DNA of 64,000 bases from Lysinibacillus sp. FSL M8-0337. Lineage in GTDB: Bacteria; Bacillota; Bacilli; Bacillales_A; Planococcaceae. The first letter of the stretch is position 1. Each line of letters opens with the position of its first letter. The notes below the pieces were generated by a model. That model did no database searches, had not been told where the DNA came from, and saw only the letters and a program-made list of their open reading frames with translations. Positions 9,645 through 18,512 of the stretch are shown here, piece by piece. Position numbers and translations under genes: made by a program. The DNA is taken from positions 1,240,001 to 1,304,000 of the forward strand of contig NZ_CP151996.1 in NCBI RefSeq assembly GCF_038593855.1. Direction: 5' to 3'.

Positions 9645-9937
9645 TTACTGTTCTTCCCAGGTCTAAGGAATCTTAGATCTGGGAATTGAATGGTGCACCT
9701 TGTATAAACAGAGTGTCGCAGGCGGAAAGAGGAATGCTTTACGGAAATAAAAAGAGGGATGCTTGCATAACAATAAAACTTGAAAATGAGAAACTGAAAT
9801 CGAAGCTGTTTTTACATATGAAAAAGTATTAGATTATGGAAAAAAATTAAAAAATTTCAAATATATATGTGTTATTTAACGGATAAAATTGTAAAATAAT
9901 ATTGGAGTGTATTTTTAAAAGAAGGAGGACTCGAATT
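9645..9937 (+). other. Intergenic stretch with a 12-bp inverted repeat
   Basis: Between the thioesterase and MFS genes, an almost perfect inverted repeat (CCCAGGTCTAAG at 9656-9667, CTTAGATCTGGG at 9672-9683) forms a hairpin with a GAAT loop. It is not followed by a T tract, so it is more likely an RNA-stabilising or attenuating hairpin than a simple terminator. The rest is AT-rich. A 30-codon frame near 9735 has no spaced SD and I do not call it. Confidence 0.5.
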
Positions 9938-11263
9938 ATGAATGACGTAAAGACAGATGCAGGGTTTAAAAAATTCTTGGTCATCTGGATGGGGGAGCTG
10001 ATATCTAATATCGGTACTGGTATGACTGCCTTTGGTCTTGGCGTATACGTTTGGCAACTTACGAAATCCGCATTGGATGTTGCTATGGTTGAGATGGCAG
10101 CGCTACTACCCATGATTTTATTCAGTCCGGCTGCAGGAGTTCTTGCAGATCGATTTGACAGAAGACTCCTTATGATTATTGGTGATTGTGTCTCAGGGTT
10201 GGGACTCGTTTTGTTATTAGTGCTAATGAATACAGGAAATATTCAAGTGTGGCAAATCTGTCTTTGTGTAGGATTTAGTTCAGCCTTCGCATCATTATTA
10301 GATCCAGCGTATAAAGCAACACTAACGGATTTACTATCAGAGGATGAATATGCAAAGGCAAGTGGTATGGTGGGGATTGCTTCCTCTTCTAAATTTTTGA
10401 TTTCACCAATTATTGGTGGTCTAATTTTAGCATTTTACAGTATGGAATTAATTATTATCATTGATATTTTGACACTTGTTATAACAGTTTCCACAATTCT
10501 TTTTGTAAGAAAATCGCTTTCGGTAAAGCCTTTGGAGAAAAAAGATTTAGACTTTTTCAAAGATTTAAAAGAAGGCTGGCAAATTATTGTGGAATCAAAA
10601 GGGGTTATGCTTCTTATAGTACTGGTCTCTGTTTTAATGTTCTATATGGGGATTATTCAAGTACTATCAAAACCGATGATTTTATCATTTGCGAGTGAGA
10701 AAACAACCGGAATACTTCAGACAGTTGTAGCATGCGGTATGATGGTATCCAGTATTTTAATCGGTACGGGAATCATCAAAAGAAATTTTGTAAAGGTAAT
10801 GGTCGTTAGTTTTATTGTATCTGGTATAACGATGGCAGGATTCGGCGCCACAACAAGTATCCCAGTTATTATTATTTCCGGATTTTTATTCTTTGCTTCA
10901 TTGCCATTTGCAACGACATGTATTGATGTTTTAATACGAAAATCGATAGACAATGAGAAGCAAGGTAGAGCATGGGGACTTATTTCTTTAATATCACAAA
11001 TAGGTTTCGTCGTTGCTTACGTTATTGCAGGTGTTCTGGCCGATTACGTATTTAACCCAGCATTAGTTGAAGGTGGCGTTCTAGCAAATACTGTTGGAAA
11101 AATTATAGGTACTGGTGAAACTAGGGGAATTGGTTTTTTAATCATTCTTTCTGGAGTAGGGCTAATAATTACGGCATTATTTGTTTCAAAATCTAAAGGT
11201 ATTCGAGAAATGGAAAAACAAAAAGATACTGAGCTAATACCAACTGGGCAGTCAGTTCAATAA
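9938..11263 (+). CDS. MFS exporter of the biosynthetic cluster
   Basis: The protein has 441 residues and 10-12 hydrophobic segments. The intracellular loop after TM2 carries LADRFDRR, the usual MFS motif A region (GxLADRxGRR). This layout is typical of MacAB-like/enterobactin-exporter-type MFS drug efflux proteins. ATG 9938 was chosen over an upstream in-frame ATG (9902) because a strong SD (AAGGAGGA, 9922-9929) sits just before it. Its place between thioesterase and ABC exporter suggests efflux of the NRPS-PKS product, giving secretion or self-resistance. Confidence 0.85.
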   Translation: MNDVKTDAGFKKFLVIWMGELISNIGTGMTAFGLGVYVWQLTKSALDVAMVEMAALLPMILFSPAAGVLADRFDRRLLMIIGDCVSGLGLVLLLVLMNTGNIQVWQICLCVGFSSAFASLLDPAYKATLTDLLSEDEYAKASGMVGIASSSKFLISPIIGGLILAFYSMELIIIIDILTLVITVSTILFVRKSLSVKPLEKKDLDFFKDLKEGWQIIVESKGVMLLIVLVSVLMFYMGIIQVLSKPMILSFASEKTTGILQTVVACGMMVSSILIGTGIIKRNFVKVMVVSFIVSGITMAGFGATTSIPVIIISGFLFFASLPFATTCIDVLIRKSIDNEKQGRAWGLISLISQIGFVVAYVIAGVLADYVFNPALVEGGVLANTVGKIIGTGETRGIGFLIILSGVGLIITALFVSKSKGIREMEKQKDTELIPTGQSVQ

Positions 11264-11315
11264 GAAGAATTTAATAAATAGGTACGTCGTGTAGTTAGAT
11301 GAAGGAGGAATAGCT

Positions 11316-13670
11316 TTGTTTCTGAAAATGGTAAAGAATGATTGCTACAGAAAGAAAATTGTTACTGCAACAATATTTGTATTTATAACGATGGCAGTAA
11401 TTTTAGGAGCTAGTGCAACAAATATCATTGCAAATTTAACGCAGTCAATGTCAGAACTGCAAGAAAGAGCACACCCGGCCGATATCACGCAGATGCATGC
11501 AGGAGATTATAATCAGCGGGATATTGATAAATTTACAGAAGAACAACGTGAACATATTGCAATGCAGGAAACGATGGTTCTTCTCACTTTAGATGGAAAC
11601 AATATACATTTTGGAAACAACAATACAATGGCAGGTACTGTACAGGACATATCATTTGTTGTTCAAAATAAAAATTTTGACTATATATTGGATCTAAACA
11701 ACAACAAGTTGGACGTAAAAGAAGGTACTGTAGCAGTTCCTATTTACTTTATGCAACAATATGACTTAAAAATTGGCGAAACGATTACGGTGAAAAGAGG
11801 CGATTATGAAAAGGAATTTACCATTTCAGATTATGCCCGAGACTATGAGATGAATTCTTCGCTTACTTCGTCCAAACGTTTTGTTATCAATCAATCTGAT
11901 TATAATGAAATGTTGGTAAATCAAGTAGGCGAACGCGAATATTTAATTCAATTTAAACTACATGAAACTGGCGATGCTCAAGCTGTTCAGACAGCATATA
12001 TTGATGCAGGTCTTCCAGCAAATGGGCCTACAGTTGGTGGGAAAATATTCTTAATATTTAATGCAATGTCAGATACGATTGTAGCAATGGTTATTATACT
12101 GATTAGTATTTTGCTTATTATTATTGCTTCGCTTTGTATTCGACTTACATTCTTAGCAACGATTGATGAGGATTTAAGAGAGATCGGTGTAATGAAAGCG
12201 ATCGGAATCTCTAAGAAGGATATTAAAAAGGTATATCTTAATAAGTATAGAGCTATATCTGTAGTTGCGGGTATTGTGGGATATTTACTGTCCTTTGTAG
12301 TTGTTAATCTGTTTACGGGGAATATGAGACTTTACATATCTTCTGATTTATCAGGTAACTTGAAATATGTACTTTCCCTTATAGCTCCATTATTTGTTTA
12401 TTTCATCATTACGCTGTATTTCAAGAAAGTGCTAAAAAGAATTGATAAGATTTCTGCTGTAGAAGCACTTCGTTCAGATATTATGCAACGTGGTAAGAAT
12501 AAAAAATATAGCTTCTCCCTGCTAAAAAATAAATTTTTCAGTACCAATATTTATATGGGTATTAGAGATGTATTTAAGCGTTTCAAATTATATAGATTAC
12601 TTATCGTTATATTTGTTATCTGTACATTTATTATCATCCTTCCAATAAGTGTATATAACACAATGAATTCACCGGAATTCTCTACTTATATGGGTGTAGG
12701 GAAATCTGATATGAGGATTGACCTTCGAAAAACAGATACTATTTCAGAAGATTATAAAAAATTGCAAGAAGAGTTAGCAAATGATCCAGATATTGAAAAA
12801 TACGCTGCTTATATTACAGGCTCGTTTCAGGTTAAAAATGCAGAAGGTGCATGGGATTATATAAATATTGAAACCGGTGATTTTTCAGTATTTCCACTAA
12901 GTTATTTGGAGGGAAATGCGCCGAAAGAGGATGGAGAAATTGCTCTATCTTATGCGAATGCCTCTAAAGATGGCTTGGATAAAAAAGTCGGAGATACGGT
13001 AATTGTAAAGGTTGCTGGAGCAGAAAAGAAGATGACAGTAAGTGGTATCTATCAAGATATTACAAATGGCGGGAAAACGGCAAAGGCAACAACAAGTCTT
13101 GAACTAAACGAAAATGCGATTCTTTGGTATATAGTGAACATGGATGTGGCTAAAGATGTCAATATTCCGGAAAAAATGGAATATTATCAAAGTCAATATG
13201 CCTCTGCACAGGTCAATGATATTAAAGAATATACTCAACAAACACTTGGCAATATTATTGGTCAAATGAGCACGGTTGTTATCGGTGGAATTGCCATTTC
13301 ATTAATCATTATTGTTTTAATTACAGCCCTATTCCTGAGAATGTTATTATCAAAAGATATGTCTCAAATCGCTATTATGCGAAGTATGGGTCTAACAGCC
13401 AATAATATTAAACAACAATATATGGCAGGAACACTACTAGTACTAATAGTAGGAATCTTCTTAGGTGTACTAGTTTCAAATTACTTAGGAGAGTATCTTG
13501 TAAGTATGGGGATGTCTTCTATGGGCGCTGCGAAAATAGAGTTAGTAAACGTTGCATGGCAGACTTGGCTACTATGTCCTTTAGCATTAATAGTAGTAGT
13601 TGGTATCACGATATCTGTGTGCTGTAAAGTAACTGTAAAAGATGATTTATCTGTTATTTTAAAGGGTTAA
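11316..13670 (+). CDS. ABC exporter permease, FtsX-like, two-domain
   Basis: The protein has 784 residues. A TM helix near the N-terminus is followed by a large extracytoplasmic region, three TM helices near residues 250-385, a further TM near 425-445, a second extracytoplasmic region, and three C-terminal TM helices (~650-780). EIGVMKAIGISKKDIKK and IAIMRSMGLTANNIKQQ are the two repeated cytoplasmic coupling segments of FtsX/MacB-type permeases. The start is TTG 11316, 5 nt after GAAGGAGGAA; ATG 11328 is a less well spaced alternative. The partner ATPase is encoded 33 nt downstream. The pair probably exports or sequesters the lipopeptide-like product, as BceAB- or MacB-type systems do for antimicrobial peptides. 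Confidence 0.86.
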   Translation: MFLKMVKNDCYRKKIVTATIFVFITMAVILGASATNIIANLTQSMSELQERAHPADITQMHAGDYNQRDIDKFTEEQREHIAMQETMVLLTLDGNNIHFGNNNTMAGTVQDISFVVQNKNFDYILDLNNNKLDVKEGTVAVPIYFMQQYDLKIGETITVKRGDYEKEFTISDYARDYEMNSSLTSSKRFVINQSDYNEMLVNQVGEREYLIQFKLHETGDAQAVQTAYIDAGLPANGPTVGGKIFLIFNAMSDTIVAMVIILISILLIIIASLCIRLTFLATIDEDLREIGVMKAIGISKKDIKKVYLNKYRAISVVAGIVGYLLSFVVVNLFTGNMRLYISSDLSGNLKYVLSLIAPLFVYFIITLYFKKVLKRIDKISAVEALRSDIMQRGKNKKYSFSLLKNKFFSTNIYMGIRDVFKRFKLYRLLIVIFVICTFIIILPISVYNTMNSPEFSTYMGVGKSDMRIDLRKTDTISEDYKKLQEELANDPDIEKYAAYITGSFQVKNAEGAWDYINIETGDFSVFPLSYLEGNAPKEDGEIALSYANASKDGLDKKVGDTVIVKVAGAEKKMTVSGIYQDITNGGKTAKATTSLELNENAILWYIVNMDVAKDVNIPEKMEYYQSQYASAQVNDIKEYTQQTLGNIIGQMSTVVIGGIAISLIIIVLITALFLRMLLSKDMSQIAIMRSMGLTANNIKQQYMAGTLLVLIVGIFLGVLVSNYLGEYLVSMGMSSMGAAKIELVNVAWQTWLLCPLALIVVVGITISVCCKVTVKDDLSVILKG

Positions 13671-13703
13671 GAAGTAGAAAGACGATGCAATGGAGGAATA
13701 GAT

Positions 13704-14513
13704 ATGAATAACATTTTAGAGGCGACAAGAATTAACAAAATAGTAGAATTAGGAAAAAACAATGAACTGCATATTTTAAAAGATGTAAATCTAGAAATTA
13801 AAGAGGGCGAATTTGTTGCCGTAATGGGTCCATCGGGAAGTGGAAAATCAACACTTTTATATAATGTAAGTGGTATGGATCGAATTTCCTCTGGCGATGT
13901 ACTTTTTAAAGGGAATGAAATCGGCAAACTAAAAGAAGAAAATCTAGCAAAGATCCGATTAAATAATATGGGTTTTATATTCCAAAATATAAATCTTTTA
14001 AAAAACCTCTCGTTAATTGATAATGTTATGTTCCCTGCGCTTGTATCCAAAGATGCAGATAAAAATAAAGTATATAAAAGAGCAAAAAAATTATTAGAAA
14101 TGACTGGGATTGCAGCGCTTGAAAATAATAATATTAATCAAGCTTCAGGGGGGCAGTTACAAAGGGTCGCGATATGTAGGGCATTAATTAATGATCCAGA
14201 TATTATATTTGGAGATGAACCGACAGGCGCATTAGATTCTAAATCAGCGACAGAGATTATGTCACTTTTAACAGAAATCAATAAAAAAGGAACGACAGTA
14301 ATGCTCGTAACACATGATGCAAAAGTTGCGGCAAAAACTGAAAGAGTTCTATTTATGGTAGATGGAAAAATTGTCGCTTCTAAGAAAATGAATAAATTTG
14401 ATGCGAAGGTTGACAATATTAAGGAAAGAGAAGAAAGCATTATGAAATGGATAGTGGAAAGTACCGATACTTATAGTAACAAGGATGTATCTGGAGAGAA
14501 AATGGCCAAGTAA
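13704..14513 (+). CDS. ABC exporter ATPase (MacB/LolD type)
   Basis: The 269-residue ATPase carries Walker A GPSGSGKSTLL, Q-loop FQNINLL, signature SGGQLQRVAICRAL, Walker B DIIFGDEPTGALD and the switch His in VTHD. It belongs to the MacB/LolD/BceA exporter class and pairs with the FtsX-like permease just upstream. The last ~30 residues after the ATPase core are charged and end at 14513. In the -1 frame the DNA continues without a stop from ~14484 to 14581 and encodes a hydrophobic segment followed by basic residues. A frameshift, programmed or due to an indel, would thus add a membrane anchor. See findings. Confidence 0.9.
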   Translation: MNNILEATRINKIVELGKNNELHILKDVNLEIKEGEFVAVMGPSGSGKSTLLYNVSGMDRISSGDVLFKGNEIGKLKEENLAKIRLNNMGFIFQNINLLKNLSLIDNVMFPALVSKDADKNKVYKRAKKLLEMTGIAALENNNINQASGGQLQRVAICRALINDPDIIFGDEPTGALDSKSATEIMSLLTEINKKGTTVMLVTHDAKVAAKTERVLFMVDGKIVASKKMNKFDAKVDNIKEREESIMKWIVESTDTYSNKDVSGEKMAK

Positions 14514-14598
14514 TTATAGCTTTTGTATTTCTTGTTGCAGCATTGTACTATAAAGTAAAATCCAAAGACCGACAGTATTAAAATTTATATGGGGCACA

Positions 14599-15282
14599 AT
14601 GATGATATATAAATATGCAATAAAAATAACTGAAAAAGCGTATCAAGATATTTTCCAACAATTTGAGCTAAGGATTTCTGCTGAAAGAAAAGAGAAAGTA
14701 AGCAAATTCCACTTTGATGAAGATAAAAAGCGCTCTATATTGGCAGAAGTTCTTTTACGTCATTCTTTGAAGAGGGACTTTGGCATGACAAATGACCATA
14801 TTCATTTCACTATCAATGAATATGGTAAGCCTAGCCTTCAAAATTTCGACCATATTCATTTTAATTTGGCGCATTCAGGTGACTGGGTTGTATGTGCAGT
14901 GAGTGATACGCCTATTGGAATAGATATAGAACAAGTAGCAATGATAGAAATGGACATTGCAAAAGCGTATTTTACAAGCAGTGAGTATCAAGATATTTTA
15001 AGTCAACCAAAAGACAAACAAATACAGTATTTTTATAAACTTTGGACATTGAAAGAAAGTTATGTAAAAGCTGAGGGAAAAGGATTGACTATTCCCCTTG
15101 ATTCTTTTTCGTTTTGCATTCAACCCGAAACAATACAACTGTTTGAAAGCAACCAATTGTCACAGAAGTATAGCTTTCAATTATTTGATTTAGATGATTT
15201 TCATATCGTTGCCTTGTGTTCCAAGCAGTTATCAGAAGCACCGATTTCCATTGTTACTTTAAATCATATTGATATATGGTAA
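14599..15282 (+). CDS. 4'-phosphopantetheinyl transferase, Sfp type
   Basis: At 227 residues this matches the usual size of Sfp-type enzymes. The Mg-binding GIDIEQV (Asp, then Glu) and the downstream WTLKESYVKAEGKGL block are intact. It transfers the phosphopantetheine arm of CoA to the serine of ACP and PCP domains, here the three carrier domains of the synthetases encoded at 1-8032. ATG 14599 and ATG 14602 are both possible starts. It is the last gene of the cluster, as a strong terminator follows within 10 nt. Confidence 0.92.
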   Translation: MMIYKYAIKITEKAYQDIFQQFELRISAERKEKVSKFHFDEDKKRSILAEVLLRHSLKRDFGMTNDHIHFTINEYGKPSLQNFDHIHFNLAHSGDWVVCAVSDTPIGIDIEQVAMIEMDIAKAYFTSSEYQDILSQPKDKQIQYFYKLWTLKESYVKAEGKGLTIPLDSFSFCIQPETIQLFESNQLSQKYSFQLFDLDDFHIVALCSKQLSEAPISIVTLNHIDIW

Positions 15283-15288
15283 TGTTTA

Positions 15289-15329
15289 GCGGGCTGTCCT
15301 AGTCATTTAGAGGACAGCCTGCTTTTTTT
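15289..15329 (+). terminator. Rho-independent terminator of the biosynthetic operon
   Basis: A 12-bp stem (GCGGGCTGTCCT / AGGACAGCCTGC, one G-T pair) with an 8- to 10-nt loop is followed by seven T residues. It lies directly after the phosphopantetheinyl transferase gene. Confidence 0.88.
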
Positions 15330-15359
15330 ACAGGATTTTGGAAACCGTTATATAGCCGC

Positions 15360-15461
15360 TTAGAAGTATTTCGTAAAATTACTTCGACCACCGTCATTTT
15401 CCCAACGCTCAATATCTCTCCCATCTTCGTCCCACACATCGGGTCTTTCCCTACAAGACAT
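15360..15461 (-). CDS. Possible small charged protein, 33 aa
   Basis: This is a short frame in the gene-free stretch 15330-15732. It reads ATG at 15461 to TAA at 15360. An SD-like AAGGGG lies about 8 nt before the ATG on the minus strand, and a TACTAT -10-like box lies further upstream. The peptide is rich in Asp, Glu, Arg and Trp (it includes VWDEDGRDIERWENDGG). I do not recognise it. The amino-acid bias is unlike random AT-rich translation, which is the main reason to list it. Confidence 0.35.
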   Translation of the reverse strand: MSCRERPDVWDEDGRDIERWENDGGRSNFTKYF

Positions 15462-15554
15462 TTGACATCCCCTTTATCAAATAGTTCCTTTCTATAGTAT
15501 GTGAAGTTGTAACTTTTAGTTCATAGAAAAGGTTGTAAGCGCTGATAAGTCGGT

Positions 15555-15617
15555 GTAAATCACCGATTAATCCATGTAAATCTTCGATACGTTAGCGCCT
15601 ATTGTTGATAGAAAGTG
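15555..15617. repeat. Short array of a ~21-bp repeat (site 1)
   Basis: Three units begin at 15555, 15576 and about 15597: GTAAATCACCGAT..., GTAAATCTTCGAT... and a degenerate unit ending TTGATAGAAA. Period and sequence match the arrays near 27.4 kb and 45.9 kb, and the last unit resembles the last unit at 46.03 kb. The rest of 15618-15732 shows only the G-rich SD region of the holin gene. Confidence 0.5.
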
Positions 15618-15732
15618 TAACGACAATTTGGGAGGAAGCATTCATTTATTCCTCGTTAAAGCTATATTTTTGCATATGTGTCAAGTGACGTGGTGCATAT
15701 ACTGTGGTGAGGAGGGGGGGAGGTGAGCAATT

Positions 15733-15984
15733 ATGAGAATTAACTGGAAGATTCGATTCATGCATAAGCCGTTTTTATTGGTGCTATTTTCCATGCTGTT
15801 ACTACTCGCTCAACAAGTGGGTGCCTTGTTTGGCTATGATTTAACAAGTGCAATGAGTGAGCAACTAACGTCCATTTTGAATACAGTGTTATCGATTCTT
15901 GTTTTAATGGGGGTTGTTGTCGATCCGACTACGAGTGGTACTAGTGATAGTGAACGTGCCTTAATGTATCGAAAACCTCGATAA
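15733..15984 (+). CDS. phiLC3-family phage holin, stand-alone
   Basis: The 83-residue protein starts at ATG 15733 after a G-rich SD (GGAGGTGAG). Two hydrophobic segments (~15-32 and ~45-62) are followed by VVDPTTSGTSDSERALMY, the characteristic C-terminal block of phiLC3-type holins (VxDPTTxGxSDSxRA). Holins permeabilise the membrane to let endolysins reach the wall. No endolysin or other phage gene lies nearby, so this is a domesticated or orphan holin. Its role is unknown. Confidence 0.8.
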   Translation: MRINWKIRFMHKPFLLVLFSMLLLLAQQVGALFGYDLTSAMSEQLTSILNTVLSILVLMGVVVDPTTSGTSDSERALMYRKPR

Positions 15985-16076
15985 AATTTAATGATATTTA
16001 TATAAAGTGTAATTTTACAATAAAAGTGAATATGATATAATGTAAGAAAATTCTAATCGCTAAGGGGGATGATGAA

Positions 16077-18167
16077 TTGTCGCTAGAAATGGAGCAGCGA
16101 ATTGCTAAGCTAGAAAAAGAGATGGTAGTGTTACGCCGAGAAATGGATGAGTTAAAGCACCAACAGTCACAAGAAAAAACAACGATACAAAACATGAACA
16201 AATCCATCACTGTCCAATCAGCCTTACCAACCTTAAAAACAAAGCCAACGCCACCAACTCCGCCAATCCCAACACCGAAAACAAATGTACAACAAGGGCG
16301 TTCAATCGAGGAGCAAATTATGTGGGCGCTTCCGAAAGTATTTATGGTTATTTTAGTGTTGGGCGTGTTATGGGGGTTAAAACTAGTTAGTGATTATGGC
16401 TACTTATCAAACGAGGTGAAAATCATCCTCGCTTATTTATTATCCATCGCATTAGCAACCATAGCCTATGTAGTAGAACGTAGAAAGCTAGGGTCACCAG
16501 CCGTAACCATTTCCTTATATGGAGGGGCATTTATCGTAGGTATATTAACTACTGCTGCTGGTGCTATGCTATATGATGTATTAGGTTTAACATTAGCATT
16601 GTTTATTGCCATCCTATTCATTGGCTATGGCATAGCCATCAGCTATCTAAAGAAAAATGAGGTGCTTACTTTATTTGTCGCCTTTACCTCATTGTTATTA
16701 CCGTATTTACTAGAATACATGGATTTTAGCACATATATTATATTATTCTTTGTCATTGTCCTGTTTACAATGTTGCAATTTGTTATTCTGCAACATAAAC
16801 AAAAGATTGCGCTGTATGTCGCTACTTTTTTCTCAATTTTGGCAATTGGTATTGTCGCCTTTATGAATAATGATAACCAAGGAATGTTTGCATTAGGTTT
16901 GTTTATGACACTTGCTATTTTCTACACGAGTTGGTGTCGCTTGTATAATGCTGAATCGAAATGGAAGCACATTTATGTTGGATTGCAATTTAGTTTAGGG
17001 GTCTTTAGCTTACTAATGATGAACTTGATAAGTAGTCCACTTGACTATAAAGAGCTCCTACTGTTTGGATTATGTATGTTATTTATAGTTATAGCGGGTT
17101 ATGGCTATAAGCAAAAATGGCAGGAGGCATTTGATAGTGCCGTAACACTCGCATTTATTACACTTTGTAATACGCTATTGATTATGAATCTACCAGAAAA
17201 AGTGGATGATTTACTTCTTCCATTCATACTATTTGCAGGCGTTATGATGAGCTTACGACTTCGAGTAAGTGTGATGAAAGTTGTCAGTTCAATAGGGTTT
17301 TTCATGGCACTGATTGTTAGCTTTGTTATACACGAGCCAACCCCATTTTTTAGTATAGAACATCTCGCCTTATTGATGCCAGGGGTATATCTCTTCATTA
17401 TTTATATGTATGCACTACGTCCTAAAGAAACATTAAATGCCTTTGAGAAATGGATGAAAGATTTATATGTGCTTGATTTATTAGCAGTTATTACAGCTAG
17501 TTACTTTATCGCTTATATAGGTAAGTTGGATAGTGTTTATATTGTAAGTCCTAGTAATACCCCGCATCTAATGAGTATCAGCATTGTATTGTTGTTTGTA
17601 GGGTCACTGTTGCTACCAGTAGCATTTAAAGGGCGGGCATTAACGCCAGTGCTGACTGTATTATTCTTGTTATTTACATTTATGTTAAGCGTTATTCCTT
17701 CTAATATACAAGGGATTGAATGGCTCAATATTATGACACGGTTAACCTTCATTGCTACGATTAAGGCCATCATCCTTGATTTGCTCATGAAGGGACGTAT
17801 TTATCGAATCTATCAAGACTATATGCCGAAATTTTTAGATGCCATTGTTAGTGTAGGTGTAGTAAGTGCGATGCTAGCAGTATGTGGTCTTGTGTCACAA
17901 CTTGCTTATAACGACTTACTAGATTGGAAGCTTAGCATTGCACTAACAACAATTACGTTATTCCTAACGGCAAGCCTATCATTATGGCTCGGCGTGGTAC
18001 GTCAATTACGAATACTGCGACTTTCCGGCTTTGTCATATTAGCCATCGCCTTTATAAAACTAATTTTCTTTGACTTATCCGCACTCGATTTATTAATACG
18101 TGCAATACTTTTCATCTCAATCGGTGGCATCGGCATGCTACTGTCTGGCCGATTGTTGAGGAAATAA
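16077..18167 (+). CDS. DUF2339-type polytopic membrane protein
   Basis: The 696-residue protein has an N-terminal coiled coil of ~35 residues rich in Glu/Lys (EQRIAKLEKEM...), a Pro/Thr-rich linker, and then about 18-20 hydrophobic segments to the end. This layout fits the DUF2339 family, whose function is unknown. TTG 16077 follows an AAGGGGGAT SD by 6-7 nt and was chosen; ATG 16089 is the alternative. A terminator hairpin follows, so it is probably a single-gene unit. Confidence 0.75.
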   Translation: MSLEMEQRIAKLEKEMVVLRREMDELKHQQSQEKTTIQNMNKSITVQSALPTLKTKPTPPTPPIPTPKTNVQQGRSIEEQIMWALPKVFMVILVLGVLWGLKLVSDYGYLSNEVKIILAYLLSIALATIAYVVERRKLGSPAVTISLYGGAFIVGILTTAAGAMLYDVLGLTLALFIAILFIGYGIAISYLKKNEVLTLFVAFTSLLLPYLLEYMDFSTYIILFFVIVLFTMLQFVILQHKQKIALYVATFFSILAIGIVAFMNNDNQGMFALGLFMTLAIFYTSWCRLYNAESKWKHIYVGLQFSLGVFSLLMMNLISSPLDYKELLLFGLCMLFIVIAGYGYKQKWQEAFDSAVTLAFITLCNTLLIMNLPEKVDDLLLPFILFAGVMMSLRLRVSVMKVVSSIGFFMALIVSFVIHEPTPFFSIEHLALLMPGVYLFIIYMYALRPKETLNAFEKWMKDLYVLDLLAVITASYFIAYIGKLDSVYIVSPSNTPHLMSISIVLLFVGSLLLPVAFKGRALTPVLTVLFLLFTFMLSVIPSNIQGIEWLNIMTRLTFIATIKAIILDLLMKGRIYRIYQDYMPKFLDAIVSVGVVSAMLAVCGLVSQLAYNDLLDWKLSIALTTITLFLTASLSLWLGVVRQLRILRLSGFVILAIAFIKLIFFDLSALDLLIRAILFISIGGIGMLLSGRLLRK

Positions 18168-18171
18168 AAAT

Positions 18172-18214
18172 AAAGACTGTTTACTAGTGTGACTAGTAAA
18201 TGGTCTTTTATTTT
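18172..18214 (+). terminator. Rho-independent terminator after DUF2339 gene
   Basis: A 17-bp imperfect stem (AAAGACTGTTTACTAGT / ACTAGTAAATGGTCTTT) with a 3-nt loop ends in a T-rich stretch. Confidence 0.75.
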
Positions 18215-18284
18215 ACCGTGAAAATTTTTGTCCATAAAAAAGTGCCCCAAAGACGTGCCATTTCTATATGAAGGTGACAGGAAC

Positions 18285-18512
18285 ATGGATAGAAGCTGTA
18301 GAATTTTATCATTACAGTTCACTTGTATTGAATTCAAACACGAGTCAGAAACACCAGAAAAATGTAGAGTTTACTATTTCCGCGACCGTCGAGGTCACAA
18401 CCTTTTGATAATGGACAATAAGCGCTATGTTAGTTTAGGAGGTAATAAAAATGGAAATGGCTTATACAATACTTGTATTCGTATTTGGGCTTGTATTTGG
18501 TTCTTTTTTTAA
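18285..18512 (+). CDS. Possible small Cys/Arg-rich protein overlapping comC
   Basis: An ATG at 18285 follows GAAGGTGACAGG. The frame runs 75 codons and overlaps the first 62 nt of the prepilin peptidase gene. The first ~50 residues (CIEFKHESETPEKCRVYYF, RDRRGHNLLIMDNKRYV) look protein-like. The last ~20 are simply the out-of-frame reading of comC. It may be a decayed or short regulatory ORF. I do not recognise it. Confidence 0.25.
   Translation: MDRSCRILSLQFTCIEFKHESETPEKCRVYYFRDRRGHNLLIMDNKRYVSLGGNKNGNGLYNTCIRIWACIWFFF

Noticed and set aside
9735..9832. Short frame starting ATG near 9735 in the thioesterase-MFS gap
   Set aside because: The ATG is placed 1 nt after its only SD-like sequence, and the peptide has no recognisable features.
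13667..14050. 127-codon antisense frame over the start of the ABC ATPase gene
   Set aside because: It mirrors a well-supported ATPase with Walker motifs and has no SD or recognisable domain.
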